In this document: positions 19,053 to 32,494 of the stretch, in pieces
Position numbering within the stretch: position 1 is the first letter of the stretch
Layout of the letters: each line of letters opens with the position of its first letter
Source of the DNA: Thelonectria olida
Lineage: Eukaryota; Ascomycota; Sordariomycetes; Hypocreales; Nectriaceae
Assembly (NCBI GenBank): GCA_020736575.1
Contig: JAGPYM010000010.1
Location: 558,001-622,000, forward strand
Direction of reading: 5' to 3'
Length of the DNA: 64,000 bases
Translations under genes and position numbers: made by a program
The notes under the pieces: model-generated
What the model was told of the DNA's origin: nothing
Database searches by the model: none
Seen by the model: the letters and a program-made list of their open reading frames with translations, nothing else

Positions 19053-22000
19053 GGTTGGGTTGAAGGACGGTTGAGGGGGGCACTGGGATTTCGATGCCGA
19101 TTATATGGTCAAGCGTAATAAAAGGCAATAGTTCGTTCGACGAGGCTCCAAAGGTGAGGCTGACTTCAAGTCAGGGCTGGGTGGCTGTCTCGAAGGTTTG
19201 GGGGCGGTCGGGTGGTGGTGTTGTTGGTCAGGGCTCCGGCGGTCTTTGTCTCCGGAGTCTGGTGTGGATGCTCTCTTCTCAAGCTGGTAACAAATCAAAG
19301 CGAAAGTCCAGGGTGGGGGCGAGAGACGAGGATATTTACGTGTTGCAGCCGGCTGCTGAACACGAGGGAAAGTACTGTAAAGATGTTCTGGCGTTGATCG
19401 ATTGTTCGGTCCGCAAAGGAGCAGAGAACAATGCGAGAAGGACGTTCCGTACGAATAGAGGCGGTCCTGGGGTAGAAGAACAAGAGCGACGGATGAACGT
19501 CACGGGCGACTGGGAGGGAACAGGAATGTGATTCGCCCAGGGCTGGGGGGGAGAGAACAAGGGGACTAGGTGGACGATCAGACACCAAAGAGGGCCGCGG
19601 CTTTGAGTGGTGGACAGGGTCGCTCTGAAGGGGGTCTGAATGGGGGGCTGGTCCACTCGTCCACGGGCTTCCTGGTGGTTCTGGTGTCTGGTGGTTTCTG
19701 GGTTCAGGTGGTCGTCGGTGGTTCCCAATGGTCGTGGATGGTCCCTTTGGCCCCCCTTGGATGGGTCTAGTGGTGGAACCTTTTGCAGCAAGCGGACTGT
19801 GTCGACTGGACAGCGGGAGGGGCCAGCGATGAGGAGCGAAGGTGCTTGATTCGTGCTGCGAGTTCGGGTGGGAAGGCCAAGTGGGAGGGTGACAGTGACG
19901 AGTTGAGGAGAGGGTGTGGGCGATGTGATGGCGGGTTCTGTGGGTGGTTGGTTGCGGAAGGAAGCTATTCGTAGGTACCTGGTACGTAAGGATGCCTGAG
20001 GCAGCGGTTGGGAGGAATATCACTCTAGGTTCAACAATGCCTGGCCTCAAGTTACCCGACGCAAATCAGAAGCCTTGGAATCAAAAGTGTGACAAGGACG
20101 AGGCACGGCAAGGCGCCAGTAATAACGCGTGGCGGGCGAAATGCTTCTTTCAGAACAGGCCTGAGGCTTTCAGTTTTGCACTTCGACTCACACTGACAAA
20201 GTCGCCTCCTGCGCTTTTTTAAACGGCATCGGCGGCGGCGGCAATGGTGAGCTGACTAGCAAGTTACGCCCCCGGAGCGAGCTGCTTGGTCAGGGCAAGG
20301 GAATTTTCCAGTGAACGAATGACAAGGTCGCTGAGAAAGTCGACGAGAGACGATGGAAGAGCATCGAAGCAGTTCTACGAATAGGCGGGTGAAATGGAGA
20401 GTCCGTCTCCCGCTGATGCACGAGATAATTGGACGCTCCAGGGGCTTATCCACTGAGCCAGATGCTGCGTCAGCGACTCAGAGGCCCCCGAAAGCGCTGA
20501 GGTCCACTGACTGCTCAGTGACTGATCAGTGACTGTGCTCTGGGCTGTCGGGCTTCCGTCCCAAGCAGGAAACGTGGAACGTGGAAACGTGGAAGATGCG
20601 TGGCTTCGGAGGAGGAGTGTCTTGTACAAAGGTACGCGGGAGATACGAGGGCCATGCGTGGGGGGGTACGAGAGATTGGGCGGCATTGGTCTAGGGAACC
20701 ATGTACCCTGTATTCTAAATCAAGTATTGCCCCAAGTACCTCGGGTTCAAGAACTCGCGGCCATGGCCAAGCCCAGCGCAGCAGCCCGAGCCCGAAGCGT
20801 GGCAGCCGGCGAGGGCGACGGCATCGGCGAGAAAGGAACTCCGGCGTCTTCATGACGGATTTGCTACCGAGTATGAGTCTTATCCCATCATCCGCAGGCA
20901 CCAGAATAATCGATACGAAGCGAAGCCGACGCGAAGCCACAGCGATTGCGAGTCATAGCCACCAACAGCATCACGAAAAGGGTCAATGTTCCTCGTTCCT
21001 GATGCCACACTCCGCGAGAAATCTACCCGGTGGCTGGTGAGCTGGTGGTGGCAAACTTTTCTGCTTGACTCGTTCGTTCTTGCGGAGCAATCCGAAAGGA
21101 GGAGCTGTCAATGTCTACAGAGAGAGTTCCGGCAAGTATCTGACGGCAAAGAAGCATCGGCAAAAGGAAATACCCGCTCATGTTTGGGATTGGCATCATC
21201 CCCAAGGCGTTGAGGCGTGGTGAGACATGACCAGCCCAAATAAGAACCATGTCGACGAGAAGGGTCCAGTGTAGAATCAGTCGACCAAAGCAGAGTCACG
21301 CAAGCTCCCAAAAGGGTCCAACCAGCACTTGGCTCAATTCTCCCCCTCTCAACGTCCGCGTGATAAGGGGTGTCGGTCGCTTTGCTTCAGATCGTCCAGG
21401 ACAACGGGAGCGAGGGAGCGGAGCGGGAGCGGGACGATGCCAGAGGCGGTGTGCAAGTGGACTGAAGCTGATCCTCTTCACCAAGTACCTACGTACACCA
21501 ATAGTCCCAAGGGCTCACGCGAGACAATACAGAGCTGAGAGCTTGGGGCGGTGCGACGCCGGCCTCGTCAGCGGACCGAGTGAGGCTTGTTGAAGGAAGG
21601 ATCCATAACCTCGAAATAGGATCATCGGGTTAATCAAGTCGAGGCAGTGAGGTTGAAGATGCTACAAATTACACCAGTCCGGATAGTGAGGGGTCCGGTA
21701 GTTGAGCTAGCAAACATCATCTCGAAAGGGCAATGGAATGTGCAGCTTGGCCACAACCAGGAGATGGATGGATCATGGCTGGTACTTGGTACAGTTGGCC
21801 GACTGCGAGCCAACAGAGCTAGTATGGACTTGTCGACAAAACCAGGCGAGACCAGATGTGCGACATGTTATGGTGTATCGTGGCCCTCTGCATCAGGTAT
21901 AAGCCCGATCAATATGACCCTCGCTCGACAGGGCACACCCAGCATATCAAGAAGTCGGTGGGAGCCTCGTCTGGGACTCTGGGGTAGTTAGTCAATGCTG

Positions 22001-25000
22001 TTCTCCATAGCCGCCGCCTTGAGCACGGGTCAATAAGGCATCAATTGAACCCGAATTGCACTTTCAAGTCAGACTTCTCCCATCGGTCAACTTTGAGGCT
22101 TGCTTGTTGGGTTGGATTGGGTCTCGTCACGCCCGACCACCCTCCACCACACAACCCCTTGTCTCGATCTGTTCAGATCAGAGTTGCACACGTATCGACA
22201 TGCTACTAGCTGGATTGTTGTTGTTCACGACACTTTTACATCTTGCTCGTTCGAGAATGAGGCAGAAGAAAGGGGTGGCCCCAAGGAGGCCGTAACGGGG
22301 GTATGCATCATCTGGACTGTAATTTCAATCTCGACGAGATGTACACAGAAGCCGGGGCGATGCATGGAGTTTCAATTATTCTGTACCGAGTACGTACTCA
22401 TGCACCGAGATGAGCCCTGTTGTCAGATTGTCGAAATGCGCCGGGCGGATCAATGCCCACTCGGCTTGCTGCCCTTCTTTCGGCTCTTCAGCTAGGACTC
22501 GACGTCTCTTCATGCATCATGGCCAACATGGACGACATTGGCTTCCTGTAGGTACGAATCCACTCACACACTTCTGTTCCCATCACACTCTCGGCGGCGA
22601 TACGTAGCCCAGCTCCCCTTGCAAAGATGGAGGTGGGCTCGGGCCTGCAGGGCAAGGCATCACGAGGGTCAAGAGGCATCCTGCAGCAGTTCCAAGACGA
22701 ATTCCCCGGCCACGACCCACGACACGACCCGCCTGGAGTCCGGCAAGAAATCAATCCATAGTCTTCTTCGTGTTGTCCGTGCCGTGGCCGTTGCTGTGGC
22801 CATGGCCTTGAAATGGGTCTTGAAATAACAAAAACAACTGCAGACGAAATGCGAGATGGATAGATACCCACCGCCGGGTATGTACTTCGTAAGACCAAGG
22901 TTGAGGTCAGCCCCCACGGACCCTCGTGGGAAGCAGGCCCATGGTGTTGATGTGACGTTGGAAAGGACCCGAGGAAACGGCCAAATCCTCTTGTCACGGC
23001 ACATCAATGCCTCATCCGACGGACCTGCAGCTTCCAGTAACGGCCGAATTCGCTCACTGTGAGCTCTGTAAATCGTTGGCCGTCGAGATGGAGGGGAGGG
23101 GCATGTGCATGACACCATCTACTCTGTTTCCCCCAGCCCTGGTCCATGTCCATCACCCATTGCTGCTGCGTGGCCTGCCACACAGGCGCTTGTTTCGAGG
23201 CTCTGGCTGGTTCTCTTGAGCGGGCAAATGGAGGGACCAGGATGGTGGCGGTAGATCTGTGCCATGGTAAATGTAGAGGTGACACGGGTCTGACAGGATT
23301 TTAACGTGGAATGAGCGGCAATGCACCAACCGGAAGGAGAAGCATCAAGCATTGCTGATCATTGTCTGTCACTGCCAAGCTCATTTTGACTCTAGCAGCT
23401 GGCATGAATTCTCGTGAAATGCGCACTCATGGTGGGTGTAAAACGGCGAGCTTCTGATACCCTACAGCATTGACACTGGGAATTGCTTTGTATCCTTTCC
23501 ACCTTGATGGCTCTGTATTATTTTCGTGTCAAGATCTATCAGTATGCCTTCATATGAATGAGCCTGGCCCTTAAATATCTCTCCATCTCCCCCAAACGCG
23601 GTGTTAGACTTCTAGCACTCCTTTGTTCGCTAGGCCATTTACAGAGGTTCGCCTACGCCGCAATTGATGCTGCTTAATGCCCATCGGCGTTTCTGCTATG
23701 AAAGAACATAGCCGACGTATGACAGACCGTCGCTATTAAGCTTTACGTTGGTCTCTGCTACCCGTAAGTTACGCCGGAAATAATTGAGAGTAGAGATCGA
23801 CACGAGCACCTCGAAGCCAGCGATGAGACGTGTACCGAGCTCACCCGGAATCTCTTCTTCATATACATACAACAGAGGGGGTGCGTTTCAGTCTACATTT
23901 CCATAGATTCGCAGAGATCTGAGCCTCAATCAGCTGGCAATACATTAATGCATGGTAATTTACCGTCCACTTTCTGAGAGCTATGATAGCACGCCCAGCC
24001 TTACGCTCGTCGTTCAGATGATAGACAGACGATCATCGCCCCCACTCTAGACACTATCGCGACTTAGTTCAAAGATCAACAGGCAACATGAAGTCCTTTC
24101 AGACCGCATGTTTATCACAGCTCTCCTCGACAAGTGCCCTACATGCATTGACCAACTCTTACCCATCCATGTATAGTCCCAAAGCTTGCGAAAACTTTCG
24201 GGGGACGGCTGGAGATATTCGTCATAGGCGAGGAATACGACAGGCGAGCCTTGGGGAAGCTTGAGCAGTGGCCAAGCGAATAGCTTCGACAAGACGTTCA
24301 AGCCCACTCCCTCGCAGCACCTTGGTCCCTTGGTCCCTTGACTCCCTGGCAACGAAAGCTCAGTCCAAGGCCGAGCTGAAGGCCCATCCCAGGGTCTAAC
24401 CGCGAGTTGCAAATCGAAGATGTCAGATGGTCCCTTACAACCAAGCTTTTCCCTCAAGCTACCCCTCCAAGTGGGTGTCGAGTGTCATGAGCAAAGCCGT
24501 TAGGCTGAAGAAGAAACTACCGAAGGACGGCTTCTGCAAACAGACCTTGGTCATTGGGTACTCGCCGATAGCGTCTCCGTCGGGACGAAGCGGATCCAGC
24601 GGCGGGCTTCCATTCGACAACGCTGACACCGCGGCGGCCCGCCCCAAGGCCCCAATCTATCGAATCAGACCGTCCTCGAACTTGGCCACAAGTCAAGACA
24701 TTGCTACGAATCAAGCCTTGGCCAAACATGGCAGCAGAGGCAAAAATCAGACGCCATTCTCATGCTTGCGTGAGACCACACACCGGGCGTTTTGCATGCT
24801 GTGCAACCTCGCATCCCCGTTCTTGCTCTCCTGATGATGTGACTGGATTATCTCTCTCCTCGCCCAGGGACGGGGAATCTCCCGGGACATCCACCAGTTT
24901 GCTCGACAATCTGCCGAACACAAGAGATAATCCTCTCGACCTCTTCTCTAGCCAGGGACCCTTTCCAAGGCTCGAGACAAAATGGTGGAACCCTAGGCGA

Positions 25001-27091
25001 ATAGCCAGTAGCCACCGCCTGTGATAGGAATAGCAACGCAATCCAAGATCAAAGCTGGCTGGCGTGCTCTTCCATGCCCCGCCGGAAACCTGGCTGATTG
25101 CTGATCTGATCGGAGCGTGGCTTGAGGATCACAGGCTCTGGGTCTGGGTTGATCCCGGCTTCTCGCCCGTCAGCGCTACCGCGAGGATTGCTGCAACAAC
25201 ACCAACAAGACAGTCGAGAGAAAGCCTCCGACACGATATTCTAGAAATCCAAGGCCACGGAACGGACACCGCCGATCACATTTCCCGGGTCGAAAGCCCT
25301 CTACGACGGCAGTTTTGCAGCTGTATGACATACAAGACAGCCCACCATCATACGGTTGTGTGGACAGGTCTTGACCTCTGCCCACTGAAACCCCTCCATG
25401 CCCCTCTTCCCTTCTTGGGCCGTTGGGGTTGAGGGTCTCTCGGTCGATCGAGCACCACGTGGGTACTCAATCATTCTCGTCGTTTGTGTGTCAGTGGCTT
25501 TGATTTAAAGCTGCTGTGGAATTCCACGTGCACTGTGGTATGACGACTGAGACATGTGAGCTGGGAAGAATGATGAGCCAAATGTGATAGGGACGTCTAG
25601 CTCCCGTAGCAAAGGCCATGTTTGCTGCTCAACCTAAAAAGCGCCCGCGGTTGGCGATGAATTCTCCATTGGATCCTTGGAGTCCTACGTAGTATATCGT
25701 CAAATATCCCGCGTCAACCCGCACCAGTCCACACACCACCACAAACCATGTAGCCGTCACGCTCTCCTCGGGTTAGCTTGTCGACTGCGAAATGCCTCAG
25801 ATGCTGGGACTTGGCGACAGTAACGGGCCATGTAACTACATCCGAGGGCAGCATGCAACTCATTTCTCCGTCTTCCTCCACGGGCTCTCTCCACCCCGCA
25901 CTCCGGAATAGCGACACTAGGTTTCTATCTACCCCTCCAAGTGCGACGCGACTGAGCTGACCTCACTCTGGCAACCATCCCGGGCCTGTGGAGCCCTTCT
26001 CTTTGCTTTGTGCCTGTTCCTGGGTCTTCGTCCTTGTGCCTGTGGCGGTCGCCAAACGCGGGGTTGGTCTGGGCGTTTGGCCAAGATGGCCTCGCTGTGG
26101 GACAAGTTTACGGCTATGACCTCGCCATTGAACCCCTGAAGCTTGAATGGTTAGCTCGAGCTGCTTATCGTAACTCATTCGCTCAGACACCCTGGCCTCG
26201 TCGGCCATTTTGGTCGTCATTCGTGGTCGATTCTCATCATCCGGCGTCGTGTCCCTGTGGCGGTGAGCTCCCCCACACCAAGTCTTTGGTCAGCGGCGAG
26301 CTCGCTGCCCCCGCAGATAGGTTGAGGGGAGGAATGCCCCCGTGTGTGCCATGTTTCGGGGGGGAAGGGAGGAGAGGTTCGAGGTCAATTGAACTTGGGG
26401 GTCTGGTGATGGTTGGCGATCTCTGTTCGTTTCAGGCCGAGGGACTGTTCTCGTGGTTAATAGTTGGTGTCAGACGGGCTAGGAGTGTGGCGCCAAGTAC
26501 GTGTAGCTCTGTACATGTAGATGATATCAAATGGCTTGTGATAGGAGCTTCAGCCAGAACAAGTCGGCCAGTTGGCATAGATAGGAGAAGCAAGCTGCGA
26601 AGTACTGTACGAAAGGAGACAAGAACGATCGGTTTATGGACAGACATATGATACACCCTAATAACCTAGTGCTCGGCTATCAACCAGCTTAGACGATGCG
26701 TCTTCAAGGTAAGCAGTCAGATCTCACTTTGAGGCCGACCATCCACAACACCATGCTGCACTTAGCAGACCTCGACGTGTCGCCTGAGAACAAAGAATGG
26801 GCACATGCATTCACGTCCGAAAGTTTGGTTTGCGGACAACTCGAATAGCGGGCGGGAGATCAGTGTATAAGCTGCTCCCATCCAATGTTTGCTTGAGACG
26901 TGGAGAGACGAGAGCATTTGCTCATAGAGACAAGACAACGTCATCTAAGCGCCAATTTCACGAAGAGAACCATTCAAATTCCCCAATCATCTCGAATAAT
27001 TCCTCTCACTCGAATTGAGGCGCGACCCCCGTGACTTTGTGCGTTGGGCATCAATCATCATTCATCATTATTGGATATTCCTACCCTACAC
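19053..27091. other. About 8 kb without a supportable gene
   Basis: Both strands carry only short frames (up to 251 codons) without recognisable domains, mostly beginning with non-ATG codons and overlapping each other. From about 19,180 to 19,960 the plus strand is G-rich, so the sense strand of the J-domain gene is pyrimidine-rich, as in long fungal leaders and promoters. A frame at 26010-26651 and one at 24427-24834 are open but unlike known proteins. The region may hold long leaders, a non-coding transcript or distal control DNA. I see no tRNA, 5S rRNA or transposon. Confidence 0.5.
20506..20535. repeat. Short direct/inverted repeat cluster
   Basis: CAGTGACTG occurs twice, two bases apart, after an ACTGACTG; the perfect palindrome ACTGATCAGT is at 20521-20530. 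It could be a small protein-binding site; no function is known. Confidence 0.5.
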
Positions 27092-28308
27092 TCACGAATG
27101 TGCATCACGAGCCTCATCCCATACCGGGAGATTGAGATCGACGACGATCGGTTTGTTGAACGACTTGCCTCCAGTATGTGGCCAGTTGCTTCTCATGATG
27201 GCTGCATTGACGACGCATGTCTCTCGACGACGCATCCTTCCCTCGAGTGCCACTTGATCTCTCCTCGGTGAAGTCGGATCCCCAAGCCCAACGGGGCTGC
27301 TTGGTTGGGCATCAACATTGCCGGAGCCGAACGTCAATGGAGAAGTAAGAGGTGCATCTTTTATTGGCGTAGATTGAAATCGTCCGGGATGTGAGCCATC
27401 ATTGGCGAGAGAGGGGGCTTTCTTCCCAGTGAGATCCACGAGGCTGATCTTGTTGTTTCCTTCGCCGGGATCCTCCCACGAGACGGTGGTTTCTTCCTTG
27501 TACGGGGTATTTCGAGAGTTTAAGTCCCAGACAACTCTTTGAGAACCTCGGCTAGGATGTATATGCCCGCAGACGGCAAGCTGAGGCCTCACGCGCCAGA
27601 GAGCTCGTCTGAGAGCCTCGCAGCCAACAGACCTCCTCCCTGGCGTCTCATCACAGTGAGATTTTGGAGGCGTATGCGTTATCACAATATCCGACTCCAA
27701 GGGAATTTTCTCCCAAATGCTAGTGAGCTCCCCGCAGACAGGGTTTTGGGGCGCTGGATAGCCAAATGCCCAGAGGCCATTCCTTGGAGAGTATGGGGAA
27801 CCAAAGACCGTAAATTCCGTCCGAGGCCCAGACGGGGAGGCCAATCGAATGGTGGCTGACTCGTGGTTCAGATATGTAAGGGATGGTGAGGAAGTGAAGA
27901 GGGACAAGCATTCCGTTGGCGACTGGACATTGTGATTGTGAAAATAGAGGCCATGCTCCTCAAAGAAGTCCTTGTCCAAGGTGATATCATGGTTTCCTGC
28001 AGAGGTTGGCTGAAGTCTGCCATGTTTGTTTTGACGACTTACCAGCTATGACAATCTTGGCCTCAAAGTCGGCTTGTTCGAGCCATTTCACGGTCTTGGA
28101 AAGCTAGATGATGATCAGTCCTGAGCGATCAGATGATTTGATGAGCGCAAACCTCCGAGTAGCTTCCCTGGTTCGTGAGGTCCCCAGCATGAATGAGAAC
28201 GTCTCCCTTGGGCAGTTTCACAGTGCAATTGTGAGTATCCGATATGCACACAATTCGAGTCTTCCTCCGCATTGGCATTTTCCCCATCGTGTTCTCCATC
28301 GTGTTCAT
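27092..28308 (-). CDS. Calcineurin-like metallophosphoesterase, MPPED/UPF0046-like
   Basis: Three exons: 28308-28153, 28103-28043 and 27996-27092; introns 49 and 46 nt; 1122 nt, 373 aa. All metal-binding blocks appear in order: RIVCISDTHN, GDVLIHAGDLTNQG, IVIAGNHD (split by intron 2), ITHTPPKSHCD and AVCGHIHPSRG. The VGCEALRRALWRVRPQLAVCGHIH layout is that of the MPPED1/MPPED2 branch, enzymes that hydrolyse phosphodiesters with two metal ions. A Ser/Pro-rich tail of about 130 residues follows the catalytic domain. The start is ambiguous: in-frame ATGs at 28308, 28299, 28287, 28278 and 28272 lie in or near a duplicated 12-mer just before the core. Confidence 0.85.
28284..28307. repeat. Tandem 12-bp duplication at the metallophosphoesterase start
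   Basis: CCATCGTGTTCT is followed directly by CCATCGTGTTCA. On the coding strand each copy supplies an in-frame ATG, so slippage here would only change the number of start methionines. Confidence 0.7.
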
Positions 28309-30906
28309 TTGGCACCATGCCCACCACGTTCCTAGAACGTGGGTTGTGACGTCCCGGTGAAACTAGTGAGTTGTGGCCAGGCTGCGGCGAGGGGCGATGT
28401 CTCAGTTTGACGGCGGGTGGAGAGTGCTGCACGAGGAGTTACTCCGTGCGACGAGTGTAGATGGTAGGTTGAAGTTGATAGTTGTCGTACTCGAGGAGAT
28501 TCTTCACTTAAGATGTTGAGGGACACTTGAAGGCAGTGCTGACCTCTGACTCACCAGGCAGCGAGGAGCTTGGAGTTGTCAAATCATGATGCAGGTAGAC
28601 TGGATAAGCTGGCTCTGCCCACACTTGAGGGAAGGTACCGAGGCCGAGAAGTCCAACAAGGGTGTAGGAACGATCCACGGTGAAAGCGATGAGGTTGACG
28701 CGAACGTGGTGATGCTTTCGATGTCTAGGAAGGAGATGGTGCAATTTCTGGACGGTGGTGAATGAAGCAGGTTTGGGTAGGACTGGCAGTAACAGGACAA
28801 GGAATGCTTGAGGCACAACCAACAAACGATATGATACGATATGATGTCTCACCAAACAAAACAATGACCCGAGATGTCGGATACGAATAGAATTATGTTG
28901 AATTATCCCAAGCTGCAGCCGAGATGCTGGAGAAACAAGTGCCGTGACAGCTGTGGGGCGTTTCACCAGAGGGGTACATGGGCGGGACAGTGCGGACACA
29001 GTGCACGCCCGAGCGGAGTGAGAGGGAGTCGTGAAACTTGGCGTGGTTTTCAGACTTGCTTCATTTTTGACGGAGAATTTCACGCGACCAAGCCGATGCA
29101 GCAGGATGAATGAAGGGTCATTGAAGCTTCCATTTCACTCTATCTCTCCCATCCCGACACTTGGCAGCCGCTCTCTTCTCGTCTCCTTGACACATTGGGT
29201 GTGCAAATGAGCTCGAGGTACGTGCACAAAGAGTGGCCCATTCCCAGTACCACGGGACGGAGACAGACGAGGTGCTAATTTCGGCATCCCTGGTTTGGGT
29301 CGCCGGTCCGTTCGGAGAGATTGTTGGAAGATGAAAACCAGGCCTTTGTTGCCTCGGATTTGCCCGTGATTGTTTCCTCTCGTTTGGGTACGAATATTCC
29401 GCTGAGGGCGGTGAGGGCATTCATGCATCCAGTTGGAGGAACAGGGGAATCAAATGAGAAGAGCAGAAGAGGAGATAACAAGGCAACGAGTCAGTCTGTG
29501 GACCAGCTAGAAAAATAAAAAGCAAAACATGAACTTTTGACTCTCAGTCTCAGCTTTGAGTTGTCGTCCGAGCACAAATAACGACGTGCGGTCAACGATG
29601 TTTGTGTGCAAAGCCCCTGTCTCTGACCCCCATGGCCATTTCCTCTACTTGATGACATGGATCACGACGGGGGATTCTCCAGGGGCCAATCCCTTTGCTT
29701 TCGTCCAGTGTGTCAAGACGACTCTGAGCCTCTCAACAAGTCCTTCTGAGGAGTGCGTCTGCGCGCCATCCTCCGCTGCTGCACCCATTGAGCAATCGGG
29801 ATGAAACGAACGGGGGCATATGCACAGGTTGGCCTATGAAGAGGGGATTCGGCAGTGGAGAAGATCCATGATGCATCTCTTACTCGCAGTCGTGCGCTGC
29901 TCCACGATTTATGATGTGCACTACTGTCCTGACGAATGAGTGATGCTGATGATGCCCTCATGATGCATGAGACTTCACATGTGCAAGTTTACCAAGCAAG
30001 AATCCAAGTTATGATACTCATGACGAATCTGCCCTCCACCCCAACTCCAATAGCCGACCAGGACACCCACATCCCACACTTGACCACAGCAAATCACCTG
30101 CGAAAATAATATCTGCCCTCCATGTTGAAGCCACCATTTTAATCTTCCCGTCGACCCCGACGCTCCAGTGAGGGGACCAGACCACCCCGCCTGCCCTGGG
30201 CAGTCTTTTAGTGGGGAGACGGCTATATTACAGGCGGGTAGGCCTTTAGATTACGGGGCGGCCGCAGGGGAGAGCATTTCATCGGGACATTTGCACCAAT
30301 ACGAGGTGATTTGACGCCAAGATTGGCCGTATCAAGTGACATGTCCCTTGAGATAGACGTGTTAATATTGCCAAGTGGTGTGAATCACTGACCGTTGCTC
30401 CTTGTGGCAGGCGCCAAAAAGGTACTTGGGCCTACACAGTGCCAGCTTGTCCACTCCTTCCCATCCAACCAGCCTCCCAAGCCTCCCCTTGAACCTCTGA
30501 GAAGCCCCCATCACCATTTTCCTCGCGCCGTGGCCTTTGGCTTTTCGCCTTCGTCTTTGGTTCCAGTCGCGCCTTGACTCGCCGACGAATTGGCATCTAC
30601 AGAAGCTCCTTCACCTTCGTGTTCTCCATACTGCGCGCTGTGGCATCGCCACGTCCTCTTCGTCGGGTCTGTCGAGCTGGTCGCGCCCCCTCAAGACCCG
30701 CCCTCTCGCATTTGCGTCTCTCGTTTTCTTCATTCGCCGTCTTGATCTCGGACCCTACCGGCCATTTCTTCCTGTTCTCGACTCTTTTCCGACCCAGACC
30801 GACCTTCGGATACATATTTACACCTTGACCGACCGTTCCTGCCGTGCGCTCACCACCTCGTCGCGCTTCTGTCTTTTCCATTTAGGGGGTCGCGGTCGCC
30901 ATCGAC
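28309..30906. other. Divergent intergenic, 2.6 kb
   Basis: This is the long upstream region shared by the metallophosphoesterase and TeaR-like genes. The last 500 bp before 30907 are CT-rich on the plus strand, typical of a long fungal 5' leader. No gene is supported. Confidence 0.5.
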
Positions 30907-32494
30907 ATGGCCACAATGGCACCCGGCCCAACCACCACCGCAACCATCACCCCGCCTCGTAGTAGCCATGGGATCCGTGATTCCTGGGGCTATACCGAGT
31001 CTCACAAAGATGTGCGTTTTTGCCGTCCATCAGCCGTATCGTGTACTGACTTCTCAGGCCTTCGACCTTGACGTGAATCCTCCCTCGAACCACCACAACC
31101 ATGCGAATCACACGACCCACGATGGTGCTCAACGGCCTCACCTCAACGGTAACTCGAATTCGTATCACTCTGGCACCGAGCAGGCCTCCCGCAAGATGAA
31201 CTCACACGATCGAGCCACAAGGCTGGACCATGCCACCGAGTTGAAGGCAAGCCCATCTCTGGACGATGGAACTTGGTCTTACTCCCACCACAATGGAGAC
31301 GACCGTAAGAGGAGCTCCGTGGCTGTGTCCGAACCCGAAGACGACTCGAAATGGATCCATCGGGATAAGCTGGCCAAGATTGAGAGTCAAGAGCTCCAAG
31401 CCGCTGGGATTTTCATCCCCCGTGCTCGAGCCCCAAGTAAACAGAGGCGGGACCGGAGCCGCAGCGCCATGCGTCGAGGCACCGATGCCTCTGAACACAG
31501 CCACAACCCCCGTTCTCGAAAGAACTCTACCCACGAGTCCCGACCTGAAAATGTGGTCAACAGCTGGGACATTCGAACTCCCGAGGAAATTGCAGAGGAG
31601 GAGGCGAACGCGTACTTTACAACCAAGCCCGCTACTGCTGCCAAGGGTGGCTCGCGGATTCCTGTAGCCAAAATTAGCCCGGCGCCGATCGCGGATGCAC
31701 TGGAACGTTCATCCGGTACTCGCAAGATCACTGATAGTCCCGAGGACGAGCCCTTGACAAACGCCAAAACTCGATCTCGCAGTGCGAGCATGAAGGGATC
31801 CGACTCTGCATCCGTCAGTGGAATTCCTGCTGCAAAGCGATCCGTGACCGATGTCTCTCCCAAGAAAGCCCCCCGCAAGACCTCTGGATCGCGACCACCG
31901 ACGACGGGAACAGGACGACCGAAGACTCGGTCCGGCTCGAACAGGGAGTCGAATGGAAGCATTTCCACCAGGCCCTCGACAAGATCTGGGGAACTTAGTA
32001 TGAACAAGGCTCCCGAAGGGGATCCGCCGTGGATGGTCAACTCTTACAAGCCTGATCCTCGCCTGCCACCCGATCAGCAGCTTCTACCCACCGTGGCAAG
32101 ACGTCTGCAGCAAGAAAAGTGGGAGAAGGAGGGCAAGTTTGGCGATGTGTACGACAAGGAGTTCCGTCCCCTCAATGACCACGCCTTAAGACCACCAGAG
32201 ACGGCAGATCCAGAAAAGGCTACGCCAACCGACGAACAACAAACGGCAGAAGACGAGTGGCCTCTGAAGCTGGAGCCAGCAAAGAGCCCTACGCGGCTGG
32301 GCTCCTCGTACTCGACCATGCCCAAGATTCAGGACACGCCTCACACTCCTTTGGCCAGTCCCCGAACTCCCGTGACACCACACGCACCTCAGCGCGAGGC
32401 AACGCCACAGCCAACCCCTAAACCGCCCGTGGAACGAATGCCGGCGCCTGTCGAGGATGATAAGGGCGGCTGCGGCTGCTGCGTTGTCATGTAA
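30907..32494 (+). CDS. teaR: TeaR-like prenylated cell-end polarity protein
   Basis: Two exons, 30907-31011 and 31058-32494, with a 46 nt intron; 513 aa. The ATG at 30907 is preferred over the one at 30968, which reads through the intron in another frame; the spliced start (MATMAPGPTT...ITPPRSSHG) has the TITPPR-type opening expected of this family. The protein is disordered, Ser/Pro/Arg-rich, with conserved blocks WIHRDKLAKIESQELQAAGI and NSWDIRTPEEIAEEE, and ends in CGCCVVM, a CaaX box (Cys-Val-Val-Met) for lipid attachment, with extra cysteines just before it. Aspergillus TeaR and fission yeast Mod5 anchor the kelch protein TeaA/Tea1 at the growing tip by a prenyl group; the same role is inferred. 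Confidence 0.75.

Noticed and set aside
19295..20050. 251-codon minus-strand frame upstream of the J-domain gene
   Set aside because: Pro/His/Ser-rich translation of a C/T-rich leader, with no domain.
24427..24834. 135-codon frame with an ATG on the plus strand
   Set aside because: It overlaps other open frames and shows no family features. It is kept as possible but unsupported.
26010..26651. 213-codon open frame on the plus strand
   Set aside because: No recognisable domain, no supporting splice pattern, and composition that follows the surrounding non-coding DNA.
31387..32040. 217-codon minus-strand frame
   Set aside because: Antisense shadow of the TeaR-like gene.
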